Made by a program: the position numbers and the translations under genes. Positions 27,862-37,440 of a stretch of DNA of 64,000 nt are shown piece after piece. The notes under the pieces were generated by a model. That model did no database searches and was not told where the DNA came from. It saw only the letters and a program-made list of their open reading frames with translations. Each line of letters starts with the position of its first letter. Position 1 is the stretch's first letter. Source of the DNA: Mangrovicella endophytica (lineage in GTDB: Bacteria > Pseudomonadota > Alphaproteobacteria > Rhizobiales > Rhizobiaceae). The DNA is taken from positions 124,001-188,000 of the forward strand of contig NZ_PKMZ01000004.1 of NCBI RefSeq assembly GCF_002893625.1, read 5' to 3'.

Positions 27862-28866
27862 ATGGCGAATCTGAAGCACGGGATCGCGGTCGCAGGCGAC
27901 CACGTTGCCGACGCACCATCGAACAGCTGGGTCTACCGTCTGCTACCGCGCGGCGTGTGGCCCTACGCGCAGCTCGCGCGCTGGGACCGGCCGATTGGCT
28001 GGCAGCTCCTGCTCTGGCCCTGCTGGTGGTCTGCGGCGCTGGCGCCGCAGATGCTGCCGCCATCCGCCATTCACACCGGCCTGCCGAGCCTCGCCCATCT
28101 CATCCTCTTCCTGATCGGCGCGATCGCCATGCGCGGCGCGGGCTGCACCTACAATGATCTCGTGGACGAGCGGATCGATGCGCGGGTGGCGCGCACGCGC
28201 TCCCGCCCGCTGCCGTCGGGCCGGGTGACACGTCGGCAGGCCAAGCTCTTCCTGATCGTTCAGGCGCTCGTCGGCCTCCTGGTGCTGATCCAGTTCAACC
28301 TCTTCGCCATCATCCTCGGCGTGGCGTCGCTCGCTGTTGTAGCGATCTACCCGTTCCTGAAGCGGGTCACGGACTGGCCGCAGCTCGGCCTCGGCTTCGC
28401 CTTCTCATGGGGCGCGCTGATGGGATGGGCCTGCTACTGGGGATCGCTGGCGCCCGCGGCGCTGCTTCTTTATGTCGGCGCGATCCTCTGGACGATCGGC
28501 TATGACACGATCTACGCCCATCAGGACAAGGAGGACGACGTCCTCGTGGGCGTGCGCTCGACGGCGCGTCTGTTCGGTACGCGGACGAAATCGGCTCTCG
28601 CCATCCTCTATGGCGGGGCGCTCGTCTTCTTCGCCCTCGCTTTCGCCACGACGGCGGACGCACCCGGCGGCGGCCCCTTCTGGCCGGCCTATGCCGGCCT
28701 TGGGCTCGGCGCGGCGCAGATGCTCTGGCAGATCAGGACCCTCGATATCGACGATCCCGACCAGTGCCTGATGCTGTTCAAGTCGAACAGCCTGTTCGGC
28801 TGGACGATCTTCTTCGGGCTGATCTTCTCGGCGCTCTGGGCGCTGTCCTTCCCGCTGCAGGGCTGA
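27862..28866 (+). CDS. ubiA: 4-hydroxybenzoate polyprenyltransferase
   Basis: UbiA attaches the polyprenyl chain to 4-hydroxybenzoate in ubiquinone synthesis at the inner membrane. The 334-residue protein has several membrane segments and the two Asp-rich prenyl-diphosphate motifs: NDLVDERIDARVARTRSRPL and YDTIYAHQDKEDDVLVGVRS. The N-terminal WPYAQLARWDRPIGWQLLLW is typical of alphaproteobacterial UbiA. It is divergent from purD and convergent, with a 20-bp gap, with the DUF6101 gene. Confidence 0.96.
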   Translation: MANLKHGIAVAGDHVADAPSNSWVYRLLPRGVWPYAQLARWDRPIGWQLLLWPCWWSAALAPQMLPPSAIHTGLPSLAHLILFLIGAIAMRGAGCTYNDLVDERIDARVARTRSRPLPSGRVTRRQAKLFLIVQALVGLLVLIQFNLFAIILGVASLAVVAIYPFLKRVTDWPQLGLGFAFSWGALMGWACYWGSLAPAALLLYVGAILWTIGYDTIYAHQDKEDDVLVGVRSTARLFGTRTKSALAILYGGALVFFALAFATTADAPGGGPFWPAYAGLGLGAAQMLWQIRTLDIDDPDQCLMLFKSNSLFGWTIFFGLIFSALWALSFPLQG

Positions 28867-28886
28867 CCCGCAGGGTCGCAGCCAGA

Positions 28887-29462
28887 TCAGTTGCGGGCGA
28901 TGATCTCGTCGCCGGCGATGACCATGCGCATGCCGAGACCACCCGGCTTGCGGCGGGCGAGGAAGCGCGGACGGCGGCCGCGGGCCGCGGAGCGACGCCG
29001 CGGGGCCGGGTCACCGGAGCGGACGCGGCCGAGCGTGTCCTCGAGCGGGCGCACGGCGCCATCCGATTCCACCATCAGCATCGGCAGACCGAAGAGCTCC
29101 GACCAGTTGCGCCAGTCGGCGGCGACGTCGAAGAGGTCGGTCGCGACCAGCAGCGGCACCGTCAGGCGCGGATCCTGGTGGTGCAGTTCCAGGGTCACCG
29201 TGACCTCGCCGTCGGCATCTTCCATCGCGCGGGCCGCAACGCCCTTGAAGGCGCGCGCCGGCAGGGCGATCGACACCGGCATGCCGGACTTCTCCAGCTT
29301 GCGGCGGACGACGGCGCCGCGGCTGTCGACCCGGTAGGACACCAGCTCGCCGGCCTCCATCATCTCGATAGTCTGCTTACGGTCGGACTGACGCGGATCG
29401 AGCCGGACGGGAGCACCGGCCCATTCGGGCTTCATCTGGACGGGGTTGTGAGCAGTGCTCAT
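28887..29462 (-). CDS. DUF6101 family protein
   Basis: A 191-residue protein of unknown function that I match to DUF6101, a family largely confined to Rhizobiales. The central part (RLDPRQSDRKQTIEMMEAGE, KSGMPVSIALPARAFKGVAA, VTVTLELHHQDPRLTVPLLV) looks like an all-beta domain. The C-terminal 45 residues are strongly basic and Arg-rich (RRRSAARGRRPRFLARRKPG). No signal peptide or membrane helix is seen. The start is ATG 29462. In the same genomes this gene commonly lies next to ubiA, as here. Confidence 0.65.
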   Translation of the reverse strand: MSTAHNPVQMKPEWAGAPVRLDPRQSDRKQTIEMMEAGELVSYRVDSRGAVVRRKLEKSGMPVSIALPARAFKGVAARAMEDADGEVTVTLELHHQDPRLTVPLLVATDLFDVAADWRNWSELFGLPMLMVESDGAVRPLEDTLGRVRSGDPAPRRRSAARGRRPRFLARRKPGGLGMRMVIAGDEIIARN

Positions 29463-29550
29463 GATCGTGACGCCTCTTGCCTCTCCTGAGAGCCGGATGC
29501 CCGGTCTCAACGTGGCCGATGTGATCCCGGCCTTTGATGATTGGAGGCTA

Positions 29551-29574
29551 AGCCCGGCGTCTTGCAGTCGGGCT
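29551..29574 (-). terminator. Hairpin downstream of the FAD-linked dehydrogenase gene
   Basis: AGCCCG and CGGGCT form a 6-bp stem with a 12-nt loop, about 60 bp past the stop of the minus-strand FAD dehydrogenase and upstream of the DUF6101 gene. The loop is large and no clear U-tract follows, so it is a weak terminator candidate. Confidence 0.3.
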
Positions 29575-29632
29575 AAGAAAGGCAGTTAAGTGAACGTCAC
29601 TGAAGTCAAGGTAAGTAGACCGGTAATTTGAA

Positions 29633-31063
29633 TCAATTCTGAACGAGCTTGCCGGGGTTTAAGATTCCGTTTGGGTCGAAGAGTTGCTTGATCCCTAACA
29701 GCAGCGCCATCTCGGCTGCGGGCTTGGTTTGGGCCAGCTCATCCCGCTTCAGCTGACCGATGCCATGCTCGGCGGAGAAGCTGCCATCCATCGCTGCCAC
29801 GACTGCATGGACGATCGCGTTGATCTCGCGCCACCGCGCCAGGAACGTCCCAGTATCGGCACCGACGGGCTGCGAGATGTTGTAGTGAATATTGCCATCG
29901 CCGAGATGGCCAAAGGCAACGACGCGCGCGCCCGGCACCGCCGCCAGGACGGCGGCATCCGCCGCGGCCAGAAAGGCGGGCACGGAAGCGACCGGCACGC
30001 TGACGTCGTGCTTGATCGAGCCGCCTTCCGGCTTCTGCGCCCAGCTCATCTCCTCGCGCATCGTCCAGAAACGCGCGGCATCCGCCAGCGATCCGGCAAT
30101 GGTCGCATCGTCGAGGATGCCGGCGGACAGCCCGGCCTCCAGCACGCTCTCCATCGTTTGGCGCGCATCCTCCGCCGAGCGGCCGGACACGATCTCCATC
30201 AGGACGTACCAGGGGTGACGGCTGCCCAGCGGCTCGCGGGCGCCCTGCGTGTGGCGGATGGTGAACTCCATGCCCATCCGCGCCATCAGCTCGAAGGCCG
30301 TCAGCTGCGGTCCGGCGGCGTCCTGCGCCAGCGCCAGGAGCCGCAGCGCGTCGTCCGGCGACGACAGGCCGACATAGGCAACCTCCCGGCCTGCCGGCTT
30401 GGGGAAGAGCTTCAGCACCGCGGCGGTGATGACGGCGAGCGTACCCTCCGATCCGATCAGCAGGTTCTTGAGGTCGTAGCCGCGGTTGTCCTTCTTCAGG
30501 CGGCGAAGCCCGTGGATGATCTCGCCCGACGGCAGCACCGCCTCGAGCCCGAGACAGAGGTCGCGCGCATTGCCGTAGGCAAGCACCCCGGTGCCGCCGG
30601 CATTGGAGGCGAGATTGCCGCCGATCTGACAGGAGCCTTGCGACCCCAGCGAAAGCGGGAAGAGCAGGCCGGCGTCGTCGGCGGCGGCCTGAATGGTCGA
30701 GAGCACCACACCGGCCTCAGCCGTCAGCGTCCGGCCGGCGGTGTCGACATTGCGGATGCGGTTCAGCCTCCCGAGGGCCAGTACCACCTCGGCATCGGAG
30801 CGGGGCGACTGTCCGCCGACGAGACCGGTATTGCCGCCTTGCGGCACGATCGGCGTCCGCGTCTCGTTGGCGAGCCGCAGGATGGCGGCGACCTCGTCCA
30901 CAGATCCCGGCCGCAGCACCAGCCGCGAGCGCCCGGCAAAGAGATCGCGTGGCTCGGTCAGATAGGGCGCGATCAGATCGGGATCGCTGAGGGCATTGGC
31001 TGGGCCGACAATGGCGGCGAAACGCTCGATGAGGCTATCCGGAAGCGGCGGCACGTCGTTCAT
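29633..31063 (-). CDS. FAD-binding D-2-hydroxyacid dehydrogenase (D-2-hydroxyglutarate/D-lactate type)
   Basis: A 476-residue flavoprotein of the FAD_binding_4 / FAD-oxidase_C family. The flavin pyrophosphate loop is IVPQGGNTGLVGGQSPRSDA, followed by SLGSQGSCQIGGNLASNAGG and LKNLLIGSEGTLAVITAAVL. The C-terminal cap has VVAFGHLGDGNIHYNISQP, whose His residues bind metal, and SAEHGIGQLKRDEL. Its size and motifs fit D-2-hydroxyglutarate, D-lactate or glycolate-type dehydrogenases that pass electrons to a membrane acceptor or ETF. The Sua5 gene ends 45 bp upstream on the same strand. Confidence 0.88.
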   Translation of the reverse strand: MNDVPPLPDSLIERFAAIVGPANALSDPDLIAPYLTEPRDLFAGRSRLVLRPGSVDEVAAILRLANETRTPIVPQGGNTGLVGGQSPRSDAEVVLALGRLNRIRNVDTAGRTLTAEAGVVLSTIQAAADDAGLLFPLSLGSQGSCQIGGNLASNAGGTGVLAYGNARDLCLGLEAVLPSGEIIHGLRRLKKDNRGYDLKNLLIGSEGTLAVITAAVLKLFPKPAGREVAYVGLSSPDDALRLLALAQDAAGPQLTAFELMARMGMEFTIRHTQGAREPLGSRHPWYVLMEIVSGRSAEDARQTMESVLEAGLSAGILDDATIAGSLADAARFWTMREEMSWAQKPEGGSIKHDVSVPVASVPAFLAAADAAVLAAVPGARVVAFGHLGDGNIHYNISQPVGADTGTFLARWREINAIVHAVVAAMDGSFSAEHGIGQLKRDELAQTKPAAEMALLLGIKQLFDPNGILNPGKLVQN

Positions 31064-31108
31064 GCAAATCTCCGGATCGTCACTTCTGTCTGTCCGCCTG
31101 AGGCTCGT

Positions 31109-32077
31109 TCAATCCCGCGGCGCGGCGGCGCGCATCAGACGATCGTTGATCGCCTCGCCGATGCCCGTCTTCGGGACCGCAGTGACTGCGATGCGCGCGA
31201 TCGCTGGATCGTCGAAGGCCGACAACGCCGCGAAGAGGTTGGCAGCCGCTTCGACAAGGCTTCCCGACGGGCTGAGATTGATGACCTGAACCGCCCTCGC
31301 CTCCCCCGGCACCTCGGCCGGGCCGAGTTTGATGAGATGTTCGCCCGGCTCGACGGAAGTGGCGTTCAGGCGTACGGCGCCCGCGGGCGCATAGTGCGAG
31401 CGCAGCTGTCCCGGCGCGACGATACCCTCGGCGCCATCATGGTCAACGACCGGCAATCCCGCGGCATCCGCCAGCGCGTCGCGACCAACGCCGCCCGGAC
31501 GGAGCAGAACGATGCGGTCCTCCAGGGGCCGGACGATGGTGGATTCCAGCCCGACGGCACAGTCCCCGCCATCGAGCACCAGATCGATCCGACCCGACAG
31601 ACCGGCGAGGACGGCTGCGGCGGTCGTCGGGCTGACGCGGCCCGACGGGTTGGCGCTCGGCGCGGCCACCGGTCGGCCAAGCCGGGCGATAACCTCCCTG
31701 GCAACGCCGTGCGGCATGCGCACAGCCAGGGTCGGCAGACCGGCACAGCTAAGCGGGTGCACCGGACAGCCCTCGGCAATAGGCGCAACGATGGTCAGCG
31801 GTCCCGGCCAGAAGCGGTCCACCAGCCTCCTCGCCACGGGGCTCAAGGAGATGAGCTGGCGTGCCATGGTGAGATCGGCGACATGGCAGATCAGCGGGTT
31901 GAAGCGTGGCCGGCCCTTGGCCTCGAAGATGCGGGCGACGGCCGTGCCATTGGTCGCGTCGGCACCAAGGCCATAGACCGTCTCCGTCGGCAGGCCGACG
32001 AGCCCGCCATTCCCCAGGCAGTCGCTGGCCTCGTCGATCGCACCTGGCGCAGTGGCGTGGATGAGCCTCGTTTGCAT
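31109..32077 (-). CDS. tsaC: L-threonylcarbamoyladenylate synthase (Sua5 type)
   Basis: The enzyme makes threonylcarbamoyl-AMP for the t6A37 modification of tRNAs reading ANN codons. The 322-residue length indicates the long Sua5 form: an N-terminal YrdC domain (GGLVGLPTETVYGLGADATN, KGRPRFNPLICHV, FWPGPLTIVAPI, TLAVRMPHGVAREVIARLGR, PSANPSGRVSPTTA) plus a C-terminal Sua5 domain after LRSHYAPAGAVRLN. The start is ATG 32077. A strong hairpin lies 31 bp upstream of the start (32111-32147), so transcription must begin between that hairpin and the start codon, or read through it. Confidence 0.94.
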   Translation of the reverse strand: MQTRLIHATAPGAIDEASDCLGNGGLVGLPTETVYGLGADATNGTAVARIFEAKGRPRFNPLICHVADLTMARQLISLSPVARRLVDRFWPGPLTIVAPIAEGCPVHPLSCAGLPTLAVRMPHGVAREVIARLGRPVAAPSANPSGRVSPTTAAAVLAGLSGRIDLVLDGGDCAVGLESTIVRPLEDRIVLLRPGGVGRDALADAAGLPVVDHDGAEGIVAPGQLRSHYAPAGAVRLNATSVEPGEHLIKLGPAEVPGEARAVQVINLSPSGSLVEAAANLFAALSAFDDPAIARIAVTAVPKTGIGEAINDRLMRAAAPRD

Positions 32078-32107
32078 GCGCCGACGATTAGAACCGTGGA
32101 GCGAAAA

Positions 32108-32147
32108 TAAAAAGGGCAGCGGTCCGAGGGGGTGACCGCTGCCCTTT
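32108..32147 (-). terminator. Strong intrinsic terminator before the Sua5 gene
   Basis: A perfect 14-bp stem (arms 32111-32124 and 32134-32147) with a 9-nt loop. On the minus strand the arm ends in CCCTTT and runs into TTATTTTCG, a good U-tract. It terminates minus-strand transcription 31 bp before the Sua5 start codon. On the plus strand only TTTAATT follows. Confidence 0.8.
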
Positions 32148-32373
32148 AATTCGCCCGGGAGGGGATCCGAGCGGGGGTCATGCTGAAGCCGCGGACGGGA
32201 GGGACCGGAGAGGGGGAAACCGGAACCTCTGTGTCGGTCAGTCAGGCTCAACGCTCGAGAGCGGCCTGAACTGGCGACTGTGGGGGTCGTTCATCGCAGC
32301 ATTCGGAAGCAATAAGCCGCAGCGCAAAGAAAGGTTCCGAGCTTCTCCGAAAAAATTCGGCGTCAAAACGCAA

Positions 32374-32402
32374 AAAGGCCCGGCAAGCTACTGCCGGGCC
32401 TT
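32374..32402 (-). terminator. Intrinsic terminator of the GH25 gene
   Basis: A perfect 11-bp stem (AAGGCCCGGCA / TGCCGGGCCTT) with a 6-nt loop. On the minus strand it is followed by a T-run, and it lies 28 bp after the GH25 stop codon. Confidence 0.85.
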
Positions 32403-32430
32403 AAGAAGTTTCTAAATGAAACGGTTTCGA

Positions 32431-33969
32431 TCAACGGGTCGCAGCGAAGGCGCCGGCGATGCGCTGATCGAGAACGGTCAGGCCGGCGAGATGCGTCGGC
32501 TCCTTCTTGGCGGCCGTGCTGAGGCGCGGGCCGCGGCTCGACGAGCCAACCGGCGCCTGCGACAGGACATAGGCGGGCATACCGAGCGTTCCCGCCGCCT
32601 TCTGGATCTCGGCGGCCTTCATCATCGATGCGAAGCGCGACTTCTGCTCGCCGGTCATCTCCGCCGCGCGGCGCGCCTTCACCGCAGCATCGGGAGCCGG
32701 AAGGCTGAGGGCCAGAGCCGCCAGCTCCTTGGCGCCCTTCGCAGCCTTGGTCTCGACGATCGCCTGCACGGCAGCGATCGGATCCTTGGCCGGGACCTGC
32801 GCGACAGCCGATGCGGCAGCAGCGGCCAGCGGGGTCGGCGCGTTGTCGTCAACCGGGCGGGCAACGGCCTCACGCTCACCTGGATGACGCTCCTCATAGG
32901 CGGCCTGCGTCAGAAGCTTCAGCGGGTCGATCTTCGGACGGCCGGACGGCCCATAGGCGGCGACCATGGACGATGCGATGGCGCTGCCGCCGACTTCGGC
33001 CACCTTGGTAGCGTTCCCGCCATCCTCGCGCTTGCCGGCGATCGAGGCGACGACCTTGGCAACTTCGGCCTTTGCCGTATCACTGACCTTGGCGATCAGC
33101 GTCGTTGCCGCCGGCTTCTCCGGCTGCAGCATGTTGTCGAATGGCCAGGCCTTCTGCAGCTCTGCGACGCCGAGGGGCGAGACGTTGACGTCGATGTCGC
33201 TGCGGGCGCCCTTCACGCGGTACGGGCAGGCCGTGTCGCCGCAATTATGCATGGAGGAGAACTGCCACAGAGCGTAGGTGGGCCAGGTCTCTTCCGGGAA
33301 CATGCCGGTGATGTCGTCGCGGTAGCGGGCATACCAGAGCGGCAGGCGGGCGAGCAGCGGGTACTTGTCCTTGTAGTCCGACACCCACTTGGCGGTGGAG
33401 CCGTTGGTGTAGAGGACGGGATAGCGGCCGAGGCGGATGAAGATCTGGTTGGCAAAGATCTCGGCGTCGGCGAGCGACATCCACTCGGAGGTGTTGTCCT
33501 CGATGTCGAGGGCGATCAGATCGTCCGGGCCGGGCTCGGCGAAGTCGACGAAATGATCGGCCTGTTCGCGCGGATTGCCAGGGCGGCCAAGGTGATAGGC
33601 GCCCCACTTGAGGCCGAGCGTCTTCGCCATCTCGCGGCGGGTCATGTAGAGCTCTTTGGTGACGGAATACTTCCACCACCGGTTCTTGCAGAGCTTCTCG
33701 TCGTCGCCGGACTTGCCGGCGCAATTCCAGTCCGGCGCAAGGCCATCGGAGGCCTTGTTGATGAAGCCGGCGATCCGCTTGTCGGAGGTCAGCTCCTTCC
33801 AGTCGATCGGGTTGAACTCGTAGGCGTCGACGACGAGAGCCTTGTCCTCGGTCTTCCAGGGCGACTTCCAGTCCGCGGACGCGGTCGTGGCTGTCAGCGC
33901 GACCGCTCCGGTCGCAATGGCGCAGGCGAGGCGTAGGGCAGCCGCAATCGCGGCGCTCATCTTCGTCAT
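32431..33969 (-). CDS. Exported GH25-family lysozyme-like protein with long Ala-rich C-terminus
   Basis: A 512-residue protein with an N-terminal signal peptide (cleavage near TASA-DW at about residue 32). The glycoside hydrolase family 25 muramidase domain spans about residues 43-270: VVDAYEFNPIDWKELTSDKR, WGAYHLGRPGNPREQADHFV, and the catalytic Asp-x-Glu in LIALDIEDN (Asp155, Glu157), with YPVLYTNGSTAKWVSDYK after it. Paired cysteines in the domain suggest disulfides. The last 230 residues are Ala/Lys-rich, low in aromatic residues and match no domain I recognise. It would act on peptidoglycan. A terminator at 32374-32402 closes the transcript. The 230-bp gap upstream (33970-34199) holds no gene. 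Confidence 0.88.
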   Translation of the reverse strand: MTKMSAAIAAALRLACAIATGAVALTATTASADWKSPWKTEDKALVVDAYEFNPIDWKELTSDKRIAGFINKASDGLAPDWNCAGKSGDDEKLCKNRWWKYSVTKELYMTRREMAKTLGLKWGAYHLGRPGNPREQADHFVDFAEPGPDDLIALDIEDNTSEWMSLADAEIFANQIFIRLGRYPVLYTNGSTAKWVSDYKDKYPLLARLPLWYARYRDDITGMFPEETWPTYALWQFSSMHNCGDTACPYRVKGARSDIDVNVSPLGVAELQKAWPFDNMLQPEKPAATTLIAKVSDTAKAEVAKVVASIAGKREDGGNATKVAEVGGSAIASSMVAAYGPSGRPKIDPLKLLTQAAYEERHPGEREAVARPVDDNAPTPLAAAAASAVAQVPAKDPIAAVQAIVETKAAKGAKELAALALSLPAPDAAVKARRAAEMTGEQKSRFASMMKAAEIQKAAGTLGMPAYVLSQAPVGSSSRGPRLSTAAKKEPTHLAGLTVLDQRIAGAFAATR

Positions 33970-34199
33970 TCGCTGGTGTCCCCTCGAATTGCTGTGGAGC
34001 AGCCGCCGGGCGGAGGGTCCCGTCCCTGTCCGCTCGGCTGGCGGCGGTTATCCACACACAATCGGGCAGGTTCCAGGCACAGCGATCACAAAAACGTGAT
34101 CAGGCAGCTTCAGGCAAGCTTCCTTAAGGGCTTACGGCCTCGCTTCAGTGTCTGCCGTGCAGGGTCTTTGCTCCCGTAACCCGTAGGCAGCCGTAGTCG

Positions 34200-36317
34200 T
34201 CAGCCGGCTATGCGCGCAAAGTCCGCGACCTTTGCCGTGGCAGTGCGGATGCGCGTCAGAAGCGCCAGACGGTTTGCACGTACGGCGGCGTCTTCGGCAT
34301 TCACCAGCACCTTGTCGAAGAAGGCGTCGACGGGGCCGCGCAGCTTCGCCAGCGCCGCCATCGCCGCTGCGTAGGACTCGGAGGCGAGTGCCGTCGCAAG
34401 CTCGCTCTCCGCCTGATCGATGGCCACGGCTAGCGCGATCTCCTCCGGCTCGGTCAGGAGCGTGGGATCGACGGCAACGGCCACATGCGTGCCCTTCTTC
34501 TCCTCCGCGGCCAGGATGTTGGCGGCCCGGCGCGTACCGGCGAGAAGGTTCTGGCCGTCCTCGGTGGCGAGGAACGCGGCCAGCGCCTCGACACGGCGGG
34601 TGACGTCGAGAAGATCGTCGCTCTCCGGCGTCAGCACGGCATCGACGAGGTCGTGCCGGGCGCCCGAGTCGCGCAGCTGCACCTTCAGGCGATCGTGGAA
34701 GAAGGCGAGGAGATCACCCGCCGGCATCATCAGGCCGAGCCTCAGCCGCAGCCTGTTCTCCAGCACCAGCCGGATCACGCCGAGCGCGGCGCGGCGGAGC
34801 GCGTAGGGGTCCTTCGACCCCGTCGGCTTCTCGTCGATCGCCCAGAAGCCGACCAGCGTATCGAGCTTGTCGGCGAGTGCCACCGCAATCGCCACCGGAT
34901 CGGAGGGCACGCGGTCGGACGGTCCAAGCGGCTTGTAATGCTCCTCGATGGCCGTCTGGACCGCGGCATCCTCGCCCTGCAGCGCCGCATAATAGCGGCC
35001 CATCAGGCCCTGCAGCTCCGGGAACTCGCCGACCGCCTCGGTGGTGAGGTCCGCCTTGGCGAGCAGCGCGGCGCGTGTCGCGAGCGCCGGATCGGCGCCG
35101 ACCCGTGGAGCGATCTCGGCCGCGAGCTTGGCTATGCGCCGGACGCGCTCGCCTTGCGTGCCGAGCTTGGCATGGAAGGTGACGCCGAGGGCGTCGAGCT
35201 TGGCCATGCGCTGGTCGAGCGGCCTCGCCAGATCGAGGCCGAGCGACTCGGCCGAGCCTTTCAGCCCGGCGAGGTCCGGCAGGTCGCCCTGGTCGGTCTG
35301 CCAAAAATAGAGCGCGTCGGAGAGGCGGGCGCGCACCACCTTGCCGTTGCCGCGCGCGATCTCGGCGCCGCCGTCGCTGGCCTCGATGTTGGAGACGAGG
35401 ATGAAGCTGTTGGACAGCCCGCCCTCCCCGCCCTGGCGGCGGGTGACGAAGCACTTCTGGTTGGCACGGATGGTGAGCTGCACCACCTCGGGCGGGATTG
35501 CCAGGAACGCCTCCTCGAAGGCGCCCATCAGGACGACGGGCCACTCCACGAGGCCGCTCACCTCCTCCAGCAGCGCCTCGTCCGGCACTACCTCCAGCCC
35601 TTTGGCGAAGGCGAGGTTCTCGGCATCGTGCCGGATCATCTCCTTGCGCCGCTCGGCATCGAGCACCACGAAGGCCTTTTCCAGCTTCTCGACATAATCG
35701 TCGAAGCGGCGGACGCGGATCGCCTCCGGCGCATGGAAGCGGTGGCCATAGGTGAGGTTGCCGGAGCGGATGCCGCCCGCCTCGAAGTCGACGACCACCG
35801 GCTCCTCGGTCTCCGGTCCGAAGGTGCAGAGGATCGACTGCAGTGGGCGCACCCAGCGCAAGCTGCCCGGCGCACTGGAGGCAGCGCCCCAGCGCATCGA
35901 TTTCGGCCAGGGGAAGTCGCGGATGATCTGCGGCATCATCTCGGCGAGGATCGCCTCGGTCGGCCGCCCGGGCTTGGTCAGATGCGCGACGTAGAAGTCG
36001 CCCTTCTTCGGGTCGCTATGGACATGCGCCTCGGCTATCGAGGCAAGGCCTGCGCCTTTCAGAAATCCCTCGATGGCCTTTTCCGGCGCATCGGTGCGCG
36101 GGCCCTTGCGCTCCTCATGCACGTCGCGCGAACGCGCCTCCAGGCCGCGGATATCGAGCGTCAGCCGGCGCGGCGTCCAGTATTCGCGCGCGCCTTCATA
36201 GGTGAGGCCCGCGGCGACGAGGCCGTCGGTGACGAGCTTCTTGAGGTCGCCCGCCGCCTTGCGCTGCATGCGGGCGGGAATTTCCTCGGAACGGAGTTCG
36301 AGAAGGAGGTCGGGCAT
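34200..36317 (-). CDS. glyS: Glycyl-tRNA synthetase beta subunit
   Basis: The beta subunit of the bacterial heterotetrameric glycyl-tRNA synthetase, which binds tRNA. The 705-residue length is typical. Features: [20 protein letters not shown] start, [17 protein letters not shown], the [10 protein letters not shown] segment, [39 protein letters not shown]-like core (here [20 protein letters not shown]) and the C-terminal anticodon-binding domain ending [20 protein letters not shown]-like. The alpha subunit glyQ lies 1.7 kb upstream on the same strand, separated by a zinc peptidase gene and, on the other strand, a toxin-antitoxin-like pair. Confidence 0.97.
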   Translation of the reverse strand: MPDLLLELRSEEIPARMQRKAAGDLKKLVTDGLVAAGLTYEGAREYWTPRRLTLDIRGLEARSRDVHEERKGPRTDAPEKAIEGFLKGAGLASIAEAHVHSDPKKGDFYVAHLTKPGRPTEAILAEMMPQIIRDFPWPKSMRWGAASSAPGSLRWVRPLQSILCTFGPETEEPVVVDFEAGGIRSGNLTYGHRFHAPEAIRVRRFDDYVEKLEKAFVVLDAERRKEMIRHDAENLAFAKGLEVVPDEALLEEVSGLVEWPVVLMGAFEEAFLAIPPEVVQLTIRANQKCFVTRRQGGEGGLSNSFILVSNIEASDGGAEIARGNGKVVRARLSDALYFWQTDQGDLPDLAGLKGSAESLGLDLARPLDQRMAKLDALGVTFHAKLGTQGERVRRIAKLAAEIAPRVGADPALATRAALLAKADLTTEAVGEFPELQGLMGRYYAALQGEDAAVQTAIEEHYKPLGPSDRVPSDPVAIAVALADKLDTLVGFWAIDEKPTGSKDPYALRRAALGVIRLVLENRLRLRLGLMMPAGDLLAFFHDRLKVQLRDSGARHDLVDAVLTPESDDLLDVTRRVEALAAFLATEDGQNLLAGTRRAANILAAEEKKGTHVAVAVDPTLLTEPEEIALAVAIDQAESELATALASESYAAAMAALAKLRGPVDAFFDKVLVNAEDAAVRANRLALLTRIRTATAKVADFARIAG

Positions 36318-36415
36318 GGGCGGCGGTCACACGGGGCTTGTCGTCGGGTCGCCGCCTTGCACCATGCCGTCTTGGCGAATGCAAGCGGCGGCCGGCAAGC
36401 CGCCGCTTGCCGCAC

Positions 36416-37303
36416 TCAACCGCGCGAGGTGTCGCAGGCGGCCATGTCGCCGCTCTCGAAGCCCTGGCGGAACCAGCGCTGACGCTCGGCGGAGGAGCCG
36501 TGGGTGAAGCTGTCCGGCACCACCTGCCCCTGCGAGCGCTCCTGCAGCCGGTCGTCGCCGATCTGCTCGGCCGCGTTCAGCGCCTCGTCGATGTCGCCGG
36601 CCTCGATATAGCCGGCGGTCTGCGTGTCATGCGCCCAGATGCCCGCATAGCAGTCCGCCTGCAGCTCGACGCGCACCGACATGGCATTTGCTTCGCTCTC
36701 GCTGGCCGAGGCGCGCGCCTCGTTGAAGCGCGGCAGCACGCCGGTGAGGTTCTGCACGTGGTGGCCGACCTCGTGGGCGATCACATAGGCCTGCGCGAAG
36801 TCGCCCGGCGAGTTCAGCTGATCGCGGAGCTGACGGAAGAAGGCGACATCGAGATACACCTTCTGGTCATTCGGGCAGTAGAACGGGCCGCTGGCCGAGC
36901 TCGCCGTGCCGCAGGCCGAGCCAACGCGGTCACTGAAGAGGACGAGGCGCGGCGCCGTGTATGTTTCGCCGGCATCGGAAAAGCGCTTGGTCCAGACGTC
37001 CTCGGTGTCCGCCAGGACGGTGGCGACGAAGTTGTCGGTCTCGTCGGCGGTCTGGCCGACGCCCGGACCCTGCCGCTGCGCGGTCTGATAGCTGCCGCTG
37101 CCGCCATCGGCCATGCCGAGCAGCTGCAGCGGGTTGATGCCGAAGCCGAGCCAGAGCACCAGCGCCAGGATGATGAGGCCGATGCCGCCGCCACCGCCGG
37201 CGCGCACAGGGATGCGCAGGCCGCCGCCGCCCATGCCGCCGCCGAAGCCGCCGCCCCGCTGATCCTCGATGTTGCTGCTTTCCCTGCGGCCGCGCCACTG
37301 CAT
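36416..37303 (-). CDS. Neutral zinc metallopeptidase (YpfJ-like)
   Basis: A 295-residue membrane-anchored protein of the neutral zinc metallopeptidase family (YpfJ type). The N-terminus starts MQWRGRRESSNIEDQRG, followed by a Gly-rich stretch and one membrane helix (IGLIILALVLWLGFGI, about residues 43-58). The peptidase domain has FYCPNDQKVYLDVAFFRQL and the HExxH zinc site VIAHEVGHHVQNLTG, then VELQADCYAGIWAHDTQ with the downstream ligand. The start at ATG 37303 is the family-typical one. It lies between glyQ and glyS on the same strand; the substrate is unknown. Confidence 0.93.
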   Translation of the reverse strand: MQWRGRRESSNIEDQRGGGFGGGMGGGGLRIPVRAGGGGGIGLIILALVLWLGFGINPLQLLGMADGGSGSYQTAQRQGPGVGQTADETDNFVATVLADTEDVWTKRFSDAGETYTAPRLVLFSDRVGSACGTASSASGPFYCPNDQKVYLDVAFFRQLRDQLNSPGDFAQAYVIAHEVGHHVQNLTGVLPRFNEARASASESEANAMSVRVELQADCYAGIWAHDTQTAGYIEAGDIDEALNAAEQIGDDRLQERSQGQVVPDSFTHGSSAERQRWFRQGFESGDMAACDTSRG

Positions 37304-37440
37304 TCTTACATCCCTCCGGATTTGGTGGATGCCTAACGCAGACGAAGGCGTTTGGTGCCGCAGCAAGATGCGGGCTCGGTTGGTCTGCCTATGCACTATG
37401 CTACAATCGATCGCACGATGATCGTCTGGTGAATGGAGCC

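Larger units (their letters stand above)
32078..32430. other. 353-bp gene-poor interval with two minus-strand terminators
   Basis: This gap between the Sua5 gene and the GH25 gene holds two intrinsic terminators facing the same way (entered separately) and about 230 bp between them. The stretch between has one short minus-strand open frame at 32238-32294 (18 codons, ATG, no convincing ribosome-binding site) and a small hairpin at 32347-32360. I see no tRNA or known riboswitch. It may encode a small RNA. Confidence 0.5.

Noticed and set aside
32306-32340. GGAAC motif on the minus strand as an EcfG-type general stress promoter for the small transcript
   Set aside because: The required CGTT element is absent at the right distance; only GCTT or CTTA is present.
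34084-34101. GATCAC / GTGATC inverted repeat in the gap between GH25 and glyS genes
   Set aside because: A 6-bp palindrome in a 230-bp gap is weak; there is no other sign of a regulated promoter here.
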